Assembly: GCA_022661535.1 (NCBI GenBank)
Contig: JAKULF010000005.1
Coordinates: forward strand, 5,394,001 to 5,458,000
Direction: 5' to 3'
DNA length: 64,000 nucleotides
From: Eutypa lata
Lineage: Eukaryota > Ascomycota > Sordariomycetes > Xylariales > Diatrypaceae
Positions 34,250 through 45,216 of the stretch are shown here, in pieces (the first letter of the stretch is position 1; each line of letters starts with the position of its first letter). The position numbers and the translations under genes were made by a program. Under the pieces are notes generated by a model that saw only the letters and a program-made list of their open reading frames with translations, was not told the origin of the DNA and did no database searches.

Positions 34250-35211
34250 ATGACAGCCCTCCTCGAAGTGACGCTCTCGTGGCTCTTCGCGAACGCCAAG
34301 GGCCGCGACGCCAAGGCCTTCCACACGCGGCCGGCCTTCGCCGAGCACAAGGAGCAGACCATAACGACGCTGACGTCGCCCGACTGCGGCGCGAGCGGCG
34401 TCCTCCTCTCCACCGAGTACACGGCCGACGGCCCCGGCAAGTTCCCCGGCCTGCAGTGGGCGACGCCCCCCGAGCTCGAGGGCCGCGTTAAGGAGTGGCT
34501 CCTCGTCTGTGAGGATCCTGATGCCCCGCTTCCGACGCCGGTTGCGCATGCGTGAGTTTTTTTAGTTTTTTTTTTTCCTTCTTCTTCTTCTTCTTTTTCT
34601 TTTTCTTTTGTGGTGTGTTGCTGTTGCTGTTGCTGTTTGTTCTATGTATAAACATCTCGATGTGAGGAAGGAAAGAGAAAAGGGGGTTGAGCGTGGTGTA
34701 TCTGGAAGCAGATGACTAATGAATGTGTTATATAGGATCATATGTGGCATCCCAGTCTCGAAGACGAGCGTCAGTACCGAGGACCTCGAGATTGAGGATA
34801 AGAGCAAGGCTCAATTGAAGGGCGGCTTCTACTACGGAAAGACGCTGCGTGGCGTCCCGTATGTCCCTCCGCGGCCACTGTTGAATCATGGTCCGCATAG
34901 GTGTAAGTCAAGCCCAGCCGTGTCGCGTCGCGATGTCAACCCCTAAAATACATTTGAGGTTCGGTTCGAGACGTGGTGTTCCTAACAAATATATTCTAGA
35001 TTTCTACCAGATTGTCGCTCTCAGCGAGCCGTTGGACACACAGCTTCTGAGCTCTACGGCATCGAGGGACCAAATTGCAGACGCAATTAACGGGAAGGTG
35101 TTGGGCTGGGGTGTAAGTTCTTCTATCCGTAGGCAATCTTACGTTCCCCTAGGTACTAACTTTGGTTCTTCACAGATGTGGACTGGTGTCGCTGAGAGGA
35201 AATGGAAATGA
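34250..35211 (+). CDS. phosphatidylethanolamine-binding protein (PEBP family)
   Basis: Four exons: 34250-34551, 34736-34902, 35000-35112 and 35176-35211, 205 residues. The two PEBP signatures are present: the anion-pocket motif EDPDAPLPTPVAH in exon 1 and GPHRYFYQIVAL across the exon 2/3 junction. That junction also decides the donor (GTAAGT at 34903). The family binds phospholipid head groups or small anions and in other eukaryotes regulates kinases and proteases; fungal members of this type are mostly uncharacterised. There is no convincing secretion signal. The C-terminus ends WTGVAERKWK. Confidence 0.88.
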
Positions 35212-35384
35212 AGCAATGCTTGTGACGTCTTGTTAAATGGGAGTTTATTACGTAGCAAATTATGAGTTGTGTGTGCCAGAATAATATTAGTTTTATCATA
35301 GCTAGAATATACCCTATTTATCTGCTTACAATAATATGCTATGAATACAGTCTATTTCGTCTTCGCCACCTCGTACAATGCCCC

Positions 35385-37923
35385 TTAAGTCCCGTTCGAG
35401 AGTATGTTTGGTTCAAAGTTCCAGTCGAAGTCATCCATGAAGCCCCAATCGATAAATTGCATCGGGTCAGCATTCGCGAGAGCAGATGTCCCATCGCCGC
35501 CGTCAGGCAGTGGAGGCTGGTTTCTCGAATTCAACAAAATTTCATGGTCGTGTTTCCATCGCACCAAGCAATCCAAAGTCGGGCTTGCACTTAGGCGGTG
35601 CGTGAAGGTTGAAATGGGGTCTTCGTCCCACTCGGGCTCAACCGCTATTTGAAGCCATGGTTCTAGCACTGTAGCGACTGGGGTTAGCTATCGCACCCCT
35701 CGAGGCAATCTAGAGATGATAATTCGCATTTCCAAGTTATGTTTTTAGGTACAACGGTTACATGACAAAGTACGAGTTGCGCCGGTGATAAAACCACCAT
35801 GGGAATTACTTACAGTTTATTAGGCGTGAGGGTAGATCGCCTTCCACAATAATCGATTTCCTCGTCAAGGCAATCATGTTTACTGCGGTCTCTTCAAGTT
35901 GTCTTCGGTCGACAAGGCTCTTATACGATGACCGCATTACTTTGCAAACAGTGCACGCCGCGCAGATCAAACCCCTGAAATAGAATTGCGGTGCATGTAA
36001 GAGGAAATCCGTTTCGCGGTCGATCTCTAACGTGTCTCGAATGATAGTCTCAGCTGTGTTGTATGTCCTGAGCATGTTGAGTTTCAATGCCTCGGGACTA
36101 TAACCGGGTGGTGGAAGCATGTAGAATTGCTGTATCTCAAGATTCACTAATAAAACATTGAGTCGATCCAAGGCATCTGTTTAGATTATTATTAGGGCGT
36201 TCTTCCAAATGATGGACCTGAATGCTTGTTTACCGGCTCGGTCAGAAATAATAAGGCGTTGCATGTTGGTCCATTCGTCTTCGAGCAACCGAACCATATG
36301 TGCCGAAACCCCTTGAGAATCCTCAAGATAGGCGACCATAGTCTTGTTAACGTGGTGGCAGAATTTCTGACACTGGAGCAGAACCCGGAAACTAGGAGGG
36401 ACTGGGAATGGCGTTCTGCCATCCATGACGTTCTGTGTGGTGTTATTGAATAGACAACCAAGAGAAGGAGTTCCGAGGTACGAGGACACCCTACAGAGGA
36501 GTCAGTATTTAAGTAAAAGCACTTATACGGAGCGCCATATTACTTTTGGGATACAATGTTACAACCAGACCAAGCGAACACGGCCTCCTCATCTGAGAAG
36601 TCGTTCTGGAAAACCCCTACGGTGAATTCTTTGTGTCTCCCTTTCCCTAGATGAATTCCTAATAGGACACATGAATTCATTGCCACGCTAGAGAACAGAG
36701 AGGTTGGGTCTCTGATGAACCGCACATCAGGAAAACACCACGAGCATATCAATACGAGCGCATTGATATGATGTACAGTAAGTGGGAAGATCGAGATAGC
36801 TGAGAAGAACTCTTTCTTGATTGCGTCTAATAGAAATGAAAAGGTCGTTTCCCCCCTCGCATAGCGCCTCGAGGCAACGAAGACAATTGTCCAGAAAAGT
36901 AAGGGGCAGGCATCGTAGCATTTATTTGGGTCCTTATGACGTATGATGGGCATATATGGATGGAAATGCTGGAAGTACCTGCACGGCGTTAGGTTTACTA
37001 TATTCTCAGGGGAAGATCATGTGCTGACATCTGGAAATAATAATCGATGTCTTCGCCTGAAAATGGTTGCGAGCCTAATGCTCTAGGTAGACTAGGATTA
37101 ACACTTGGATCCTGGTTGACAGTTGTCGAGCGAGAGAGTGGCGACAGCCCAAGTGTGGCATTATTGCCACTTGCAAGCTCAGTAGTGGCAGCGGGTCTGG
37201 CCAGTGCTGCAAGAGTTTCTGCTGGTGTCCAGTCAAGTCGAGGTACCAGAGGCTCTTTGGGAGGTGCTATAACCTCCTGTGACCTGGAATATCCAGGTGC
37301 TGTTGAGGGTGGTGCAGGTCTATCGCCAACACTTTGCTTGATGGACTGTATCTCACGCGCTAGTTCATCTAGTTTACTGTACTTAGAGTTAACAGTGAAC
37401 TTGGATTAGATACGGCAGATCGTGTCATGGGTAAGTAACACGAAACTCACCTTTTCCGACTGATCCTCTTGTGAGTCTTGTCTACCAGACATTGCAGCTG
37501 GTGCTTCGTACAACGCTGGCATGGTTGATCTGGCTGAAGACTTGGGTTACACCGGACCTATAAAATTGTTAACTTACTAGTAACTTGCTGGGTGCAAACA
37601 GAAACTGTAACTAATTTATTTCAATTTAAGGCCCGATAGAAAATAGGGGCTATGTTGCTCGGAGAGAACCCAGGTTGAGACCCAAGGCTCTGGAAATTGC
37701 CTGAGTATACACAGGGATGGGATACTTGGCCAGATAGACACAAACTTGGAGGTGATTTGAGACTCCCTTGAAATAATCGGACTTTCCGTTCATGTATATT
37801 TCCATCATATGGAAATAGAATCGTTTTGCCTACCTTCGCGTCTCGACAGCTCGTACAGGCTGTATTCCGCTTGATACGGCCTGGGCCTGGGCCTGGTGAT
37901 ACATCTTGAGCATCTGAAGGCAT
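35385..37923 (-). CDS. Zn2Cys6 transcription factor with fungal-type regulatory domain
   Basis: Seven exons: 37923-37834, 37557-37451, 37376-37029, 36978-36544, 36490-36234, 36176-35814 and 35668-35385, 627 residues. The zinc cluster is split by the first (276-bp) intron and reads CTSCRDAKVRC, then PCQRCTKHQLQC, with Cys at 23, 26, 33, 43, 46 and 53. A helix after it (SKLDELAREIQSIK) resembles the dimerisation coil. The rest matches the middle homology region of fungal regulators: YFQHFHPYMPIIRHKDP, then FWTIVFVASRRYA and later LDRLNVLLVNLEIQQFYM. The C-terminus is acidic and aromatic (FIDWGFMDDFDWNFEP), like an activation domain. It lies divergent from the caspase-like fusion gene; target genes are unknown. 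A start upstream of 37923 is possible. Confidence 0.88.
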
Positions 37924-39415
37924 TGGCAAAGCCCCACTAACTTTCACAGAGGATCTGAACAGTTCTTGATGGAACTTTAGATCTATTCATCCCCTACATT
38001 TCCATATAGGGATATGAGACGTTCATACGCAATCATCGAAACTGCATAACGTGAATAAGTATTTAATGTTAATATGTAAAGTAAATAGTTACTGTGATGC
38101 AAAAATGACAAGGACTCGGAAGGTTAGCTAAAGTACCGGCTAAGAGGTTCCCGTTTCGGTCAGGCTCTGAAAATAACATGATCCCCTATTGGCCTATCTA
38201 TTTATATGTTCCGCTTTTTAATTCTGAAGGTATCCACGCATATTATGTAGTACCTACTCAAGTACTGTTCCCGACGATTCATTTCTTCAAGCAAACGTAA
38301 ATAAATTACAACAATATATATTTTCCCCATAAATCCTTGTTTACATCTATAACTATATCATCTCTACGTAAACCCGATTTCTTCTGACGTATAGCCCTTG
38401 TCCGTTCTAGATCGAAGCTGAGCCGCTTCATCCTGTGAATAAAACGTACCCCACTCCACTACCATATGGAAGGCTCTGACCCATTAATAAATCAGTTTGC
38501 TCTCTTTCGAGTGACACCAGGCGTAAGGGAATCCTCCGAGAAGACTCGTTCTGCTACGTAGAGTAGAAGTTACTCCCTTTCGAGAGATACTTCGTGCCTC
38601 TGTAGTAAACTCGCTTCTTGTTTCGATCTATAACAACTATCTATAGGTACTCCATAGAGTAACAACAGAAGTCGGGCGCACTCGGAAGTGTCAATTAGTC
38701 AAGTTAGTTAACTAGTTACTGTAGTATGTAACCCTCTTTCTTGGCTGGCATGGCTGATCGCTCAATGCCTGATTGGAGCGCACCTTCAACTGGTGAGCGT
38801 CTTGATATGGACACCGCGCAAATAACCGCTAAACCCAATCTGTTACCGATATGGAATTGGCAAAGTCCCCTCCAAGCGGGCGGATTACTATCTCTTCAGC
38901 CCAGCCCAGCACAGCACTCAGGCTGGACTTGAAGGAATCGATTCCCGGCTTTTTTAGGGAGCGCTAGAATCTCATATTGATGGAATGGAAAGTTGCTGTA
39001 CCACGAAATCGTCAACTTTATTTTCAATCCCTATCGTTTTCATCTAGTGACAGACAGCGTTTATTGAGCCTCTTTTCACCTACTCCTTTCTCCCCGTCGA
39101 AAAGCGAAAAGTCCGTCTCATGCATCCTGCCCGTTTAGGGGGCGCCTGTAGCCGTGTGATGTGAAGCCTACGATAGCGTTGGCTGCCCTAAGCGTTCTAA
39201 CAACTTCTTGCGCTCCCCTCTGCTTCGCTAATAATAAGATTGACGAGACTGCCCTGAAGGCTTCGCCGACATGGGAGACAGCGCGCCGTTTTTGACATTG
39301 AGTTCGAGACGGCCTCCGGACGGGAATAGTACAAGTAGTAGTAGGGATTCTGCTGTATGTGAAGTCTGTCGGAAAGTCAAACTTGAAGGACACTTAATCT
39401 AACATTGACTGCAGT
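37924..39415. promoter_or_regulatory. divergent region between regulator and caspase-like gene
   Basis: About 1.5 kb upstream of both genes. Short frames only. One on the plus strand (from an ATG near 39270) reads MGDSAPFLTLSSRRPPD and may be an upstream open frame or an extra 5' exon of the caspase-like gene. No repeat structure seen. Confidence 0.4.
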
Positions 39416-42400
39416 ATGGCTCCAGCGCGGGAGACGAGAGGATACCATCCTCCACACATGACATCAGCCGTGTTAACTACCACATCAAACATCTGCCTGA
39501 CTTTGCGCGAACCCTTGAAGAAGTTCGTTGATCCCGATTATATCATACACATCGCTATTCAATCAATATGCTGACATAACTACCGATAGTCCGCAGCCCG
39601 AGCCTTTCCCAACCATGGTAGTTCGCAACGATATAAGAAGGTGCGCGCCCTTCTGCTGCACTGGAGATCCGACGACCTATTTGTCCTTCCCGAATTAGAA
39701 GACCTCGAGACGTGCTTCCGAGACGACTATAACTTCGAGACCGAGCTGTTTTCGATACCGTCTGATAATGCGCATTTGGAATTAATGCTAAAGATTGGGG
39801 CTATGATCAAAGAGTGCGAGTCGCCTGATACATTATTTATCGTATACTACGGAGGCCATGCAAGAATAGACCACTCAAGACAGAGCACATGGTGCGCGTA
39901 AGTACTTCCGTTCCGAAGACGTATTAGAGATCGACTTTATTAAGATAATAATTCGTTCAGAAATCGCAATTCGGATTCTCCATGGCTACAGTAAGTGAAC
40001 CTAATATGATGATCAAGCTGACTTACCCAAAGTAAATAATTATACTTATGTCTTTATCTAGATGGTCTGCCATCCAAACCTTATTGGAACGGTCTCTCTC
40101 GGATGTGTTAATCCTTCTCGACTGTTGTGCTGGAGCTGCAAGTGCTACGTTCCCTAATGGAAACAGCATCACCGAGACGATATCAGCATCTAGTTGGGAT
40201 GCGATTGCCCCTGAGCCTGGACGTTTCTCGTTCAGTTCTGCCCTTCTTGAAGTGCTTCAGGAGTGGAACAAGAGGACATTTTCCGCAGCCATGCTCCATG
40301 CCGAGATATTAGCACGGCTGAAGCACCCATGGCCGGAAAAACGAAATGGAACCGGCCTAAAACGCTTCGAAGAACGTTCAACGCCGGTGCATTTTATGAT
40401 GACGGCTAATCACCGGGCACCCAGCATCGAGATGTCCCGGGTTATCTCAAATGATGCGAGGCCCCCATCGCCACCGCAGGAGGTAGCGTTCGAGGAGGAG
40501 AACTCTGGTGAAGGCCGGTCCGCCGGTCCCCAAGAGATAATCGGGTCAGAACCAACCGAGGACGTACCGCATGTGATGATCTCCCTGGCATTAGAAGAGG
40601 ATCAGCGCCTCAACGTCAACGACTGGGAGCGTTGGCTCCAAACCATACCCGCGATCGCGAAGTACGTCAAGGTTCAGGGGGTGTTCAAGAGCCATTCGAC
40701 GCTGCTACTTTTATCTATGCCCGTCATGGTATGGGACTTGCTTCCTGAGGATCTTGCGTGTAATTTCGTTGCGTTTGTGCGTTCCAACAATCTAATATTA
40801 AAGGAAAATGTCGAACCAGTGGCAGTGGAAGAGGAGGTTCCGGTTGGCCGTGACATAGATGCGGAATCGAGATTCTCCATCTTCTCAGGCACGACCGCGT
40901 TCACTTTTGACGGTAGAAGGCCAAGCGTGAGGTCATCGATGGGGCTGAGTGCTAGAACTATGGCTCAAAGTCAGCGAGCCCCTTCAGTTTATTCAAGGGA
41001 CCTTCACTCGCCAGATTTCCCCCCTCGAGGATGGCCTAGCAGTAACATAGGGTCGCTTGTCCGACAGCAAACCGCCCCCCCGACGCTCTTGAATAGGAGC
41101 GTTTCACACGATAACTTCTCAAGGACACCTATCATGAACCAGCAACGCGATTCAAGAAGAACCCACCTGACCTCCCGTGACCAACTTCCTAGCCGGCCGC
41201 CACTTGCGCCCCATGTACAGTCACGGCTTGAAGAGTATTTCCTTGACAACCCTAGCCCAACCGTAGCTGTCAAAGAATTCTTAGCCTCGAACCTCGGTAT
41301 TGAGACAACTGATATTGATGTGAGTTATCGGCAATCAACAGTTAAATGAACATGCATTGTACTAACACTGGCCAGATTTGGTTTTTCCATCGCCGAGAAC
41401 AACAAGAAGTAGCAAACAGGCTACAGAGCTTGAGGATAGATAACCATGGTCATGACCGCTCACGAGAAACACCATGGATGATCCTCCCTGGGCACTTGAA
41501 CGGACTCTTAGAAGTCGTCCCCCCAAGCCAAGTCTTGATCGTTGACTTGCGTTCGCCGGCCGATTACGAAAGGTCACATATCCACGGAGCGGTCAACTTC
41601 AGAGCTCCGGCATCTTTTGTTTCGCGAGCCACCCCCGATTTAATTGAAAGGGCTCTTCCGAATGAAGCAAGCCGCAGTGTATTTGCTGAGTGGTCTGAGT
41701 GCAGATGCGTCGTTTTCTACGACAAACATATAGAATTTGCTTGGGAGGCCCCTACAGCAGAAGCCCTATATCAGAAATTCAGAGCCAAGGGCTGGGATGG
41801 ACACTGCTTCGTGTTGAAAGGTCATTACCGCGAGTTCTCGGCGTCATTTGATAAGTACATAGTGGGAACCAAGATGACAGATACCGCCAGGAGGTATCTC
41901 CTTGGCCTCCAAGAGAAGTCTTATGAGAAGACGGTAAGCGACTGGAGAAAGAACGTCATTGCGGCCTCCTCTACTAACTTCGGGAAGAAGCAGGACTACC
42001 AACAGTATGAGGAGTGGTTCAAACAGCTGGAGGATGAAGATACGCACCACACCGATCTGGTGCCGGCCGTGAAGGCCGAGCGGATGGAAGCCATGGTGAA
42101 GCACCAGAGGCGCGTCGAGGACGAGTTCGAGAGCCAGCAGCCCTCGCTGTACAGGAAGACGATGGACCTCGAACCGCAGAACCCGCACGACGAGAAGTGG
42201 GACGTCATGGGCCCCATGGTGGCGCCCCTCTCGCGCGGTATAACGAAGCTGCACGATGTCGCGACGGCGATGGAACCCAGCTTCGGCAGCGGAGACCCCA
42301 AGATGATGGGAGGAGGCTATCAGACCCACCGAGGGGGAGGAGGAGGGTACCCACAAGAGAAGAGCGCGACCACGCCCCCTGGCATCGATGACTACGACCT

Positions 42401-42575
42401 CCTCGAGTCCGACGAGGAGCAGTTCGCCAGCGAACGCGTGTCCCAGAAGTCCAAGACGGAGTCTAGAGAGAGGCTGCCTGTCGTCGACGACATCTCCGCC
42501 GAGAAGAAGCAGGCCCGGGGAAGGGGCCTCTTCAACAAGATCATCCGGAGCGGACGGGCGGATGGTTCGAGATAG
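39416..42575 (+). CDS. caspase-like / homeodomain-like / rhodanese-like fusion protein
   Basis: Five exons: 39416-39469, 39590-39897, 39961-39990, 40062-41319 and 41376-42575, 949 residues. Residues about 25-215 are a C14 caspase-like domain: VRALLLHWRSDDL, the His block VYYGGHA (His108) and the Cys block ILLDCCAGA (Cys153 by alignment with metacaspase DxC). A conserved block follows at about 298-385 (MISLALEEDQRL, WDLLPEDLACNF). Residues about 510-566 read like a homeodomain, with LEEYFLDNPSPT and helix 3 WFFHRR, in which His replaces the DNA-contacting Asn. Residues about 590-695 are rhodanese-like (LIVDLRSPADYERSHIHGA) but have no Cys in the active-site loop. The exon 4/5 intron (56 bp, GTGAGT, CTAAC, CAG) crosses the homeodomain and keeps the frame. 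A coiled charged tail follows. The first exon is the least certain. A signalling or death-related protease role is inference. Confidence 0.8.
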
Positions 42576-43753
42576 GGTGACCCTCGAGTCCCGGCGCAGG
42601 TCTGACTGACTGGCTTGCCAATGGCAATTTAACGTCGATGGTCATCAGTTCTTGCAGGGTTGGGATCTAGAGTGAGGGTTTAAAAACATCGATCGAACTC
42701 CCTAAGCCTACCTACCCACCGCTATATTTTTTGTTTGTTTGGGTTATTTACTTCTAGATATGGAATATGTGCAGGAGATGGAAGGGCTCTGCGGTGTTTT
42801 TTACATTATACAACCTCGACAATGATCTAACTAGAAGGCTGTGGTTTTAAGGAGGGATAATGGCTAGTTGGTGTTCATGGAGCAAAGGGAAGTAGGTTTA
42901 ACTATGTAGGTATCTAGGTATAGGAGAACATAGTTCCCTGTTCTGACCGGGTTTTGGCTGGAGGAGAAGGGCAGCACGAATCATGGGTTTGATGATATTA
43001 CGGCGTACCACCTATAGAGCAACTTGAACACATTCCTTGTTGTTTTGTTTTGATTATCAGTTTATTTTTTTTAGGTGACAAGCCTTTGCATGATGTTGGC
43101 CAAATATGTTTTGGCGATTTGTTGCACCAAGAATTTCAACCAGGGAAATGGATCCGCAGTTTATCTTCGTGCGTAACGCTACGAGTTCAAATATATCGTT
43201 ATAATCATATGTTTCTTGCTAATTATACATCCCTTCGGAGGAACACGAATACATGGTACTCGAGGAAACACTGGAGAGCCGCTACAGTACCTCTGTGCTT
43301 TCAACGACCACTGAAGAATGAATGTTCCATGGTAGCGAAGCAGCATGTTCCGCTTACACGCTTAATCATATCAAATAGAATTCACCAGACTTGCTTTCTC
43401 TCCCTCTATGCTTCTCTAGGTTCAATGCGTAACATCACCCAGGTATCTCGTAATCATGACATGTCTCGAGTGTATAGAATAATTGCAATATTATGCTTCG
43501 AGCTTCCGCGCAGTTGGACAAAGAACAATGTAGTTTAACATTTGATTGTGTATTGGTAGCTGATCAATCCACATTTCCATTCTTTGTGTCGTAATCTCTC
43601 TCGAGGCCATGCTTTGTCTCAGACGCAAACAGATACCAGACGAGCTGTAAACGCCACCTAACAAGCAGCACGTCGTCTCGAACTTATGGCTAAGACATAG
43701 AAACTACTATGTGTGTGCAAGCCCTGTAGGATTAAGGAACTAGACTACACACC
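42576..43753. other. intergenic between fusion gene and kinase gene
   Basis: About 1.2 kb. One open frame of about 160 codons (43050-43538, plus) has no recognisable domain and AT-rich, low-bias codons, so I treat it as chance. Otherwise 3' and 5' flanks. Confidence 0.45.
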
Positions 43754-45216
43754 ATGGCCGCGCGAGTCTCCGACGAGTTGAGCGAGAAAGACCAGGAGGA
43801 GCTGACGGAGGAGGTGTGGGAGCTCATCCGGGTTTTCAAGAACGACACGCGGAATTTCAAATGCAAGAGGATTCTCGGGGAGGGCAGCTACGGGGTGGCG
43901 CTGCTGTTCCAGGAGGACGACGCGGCAGGCGTGCCGAAAAGACTGTTCTGTGCCAAGTGCGCGTCCGCGGACGACAGCCTCGAAGATCTCGAGAGGGAGA
44001 TACAAGCTACAGAGGTAGGTAGGCCAGGCAGGCAAGCAAGCAAGCAAGCAAGCAAACAAATAAACAACCAGCCTCCCCCGTCCGTCTGTCTGTCTGTCTG
44101 CCTGTCCGTCCACCTGAAGCTTACAAAGGCCAATACCACGTGCGTGCGTGCGTGCGTGTGTGTTCTTAGATCATGTACAATTCCCTGCACCACTGCCAAC
44201 CTATCGTCGAGAACAACCAGATGCTCGCGCCGAACAACATCCCCGAAGACGTAGACCTAGAGAACGCATTCTACCGCGTGACGGAGTATCTGCACAACGG
44301 CACGCTGGAGGAGTTCATAAGCCGGATTCGGGATCTCGATTCGGTCCCCAACCGCGTGCTTTGGTATATTTTCCAATGCCGTGAGTTTTTTTTTTTTTCA
44401 TTCGTTAACACTTAGGGTTAGTCGATTTGGTTTGAATCGGCGAGTAAAATAAAGAAAAGGTTACATGCTGCCAGCTAGTTACCTAAAAACCAAGTGCTGA
44501 TACGGAGATATGTATCTTAGTCATACGGGCTTGCATCGAGATGGCGTTCCCGACCGGCGACACTTATGACGACCCTGTGAATCCGAGGAGGGGTGTGTTG
44601 GAGCCTGGCGTGGATGAGAATAACGGTAGTGATTTTTGGCATGGCGATCTTGCTAGTAGAAACGGTATGGCCTCCTTTGCTTTACTCGCCAAACTCTACC
44701 TAACTACGTCAAACCTAGTAATGTTTGGTGATCTCGACAATGGCGAACATATCCTGGTCCCGATACTGAAGCTGATCGACTACGGCCTTTCTACATGGGA
44801 GGGTGCCCCTCCAGCATCTGGAGGGTAAAGTCTGCTCTATTCACCCCGACAGTACATTATCTGGTTCAGGTAACTGACTCATCATATAAAGGTACAACAA
44901 CACGGCGATCCAATGCAATATTAGCGATATTGGAGAGGTAAGCGAAGTACCCTAACACTCTACAATAAGTCATATAACTCCGTATCACTCACACAATAGG
45001 AAAAAGATAATGACGGACGTATGGAAACGGGGCCCGTACTTGGACGTGACCTTGAGAGACCTAGTCGAACGCTGTATCAACCTCATCCCAAACCTCCGTC
45101 CCACGCTGGAAGAGCTGATCGAGGAAGCGGAAGCTGGCAGCGCCGACAAGACGATGGAAAGCGACGACATGATTGAAGCGTTCGTGAGGCAGTTCGTTTT
45201 CAATGCCCCGACGTGA
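43754..45216 (+). CDS. small fungal protein kinase-like protein
   Basis: Six exons: 43754-44014, 44170-44380, 44521-44664, 44719-44824, 44892-44937 and 45007-45216, 325 residues. Kinase motifs are the Gly loop LGEGSYGVALLF (42-52), Lys68 in FCAKC, the catalytic loop WHGDLASRN (HGD in place of HRD, Asp200, Asn205), IDYGLS in place of DFG (226-229) and the C-lobe motif LRDLVERCINLIPNLRPTLEEL. All key catalytic residues are kept, so activity is likely, but substrates are unknown. It belongs to the divergent fungal kinases with long inserts (residues about 165-195). The last acceptor (AAAAAG at 45001-45006) is weaker than the nearby TAG but is the only one in frame. It is on the same strand and 1.2 kb downstream of the caspase-like fusion. 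Confidence 0.8.
44036..44057. repeat. (CAAG)n tract in kinase intron 1
   Basis: Short tandem CAAG/CAAA repeat inside the first kinase intron; a (TCTG)n tract follows at about 44086-44104. Confidence 0.75.

Noticed and set aside
38930..38955. tRNA B-box-like GGAATCGATTCCCGGC followed by a T run
   Set aside because: No matching A box and no cloverleaf could be drawn from the preceding 75 bases.
41844..42356. 170-codon minus-strand frame opposite the fusion gene
   Set aside because: No domain; overlaps the coiled tail of a gene supported by motifs and splicing.
42388..42609. Second plus-strand frame at the end of the fusion gene
   Set aside because: Ser/Arg-rich out-of-frame reading of the charged tail.
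43050..43538. 162-codon plus-strand frame between fusion and kinase genes
   Set aside because: No domain, AT-rich codons, no leader or splice support.
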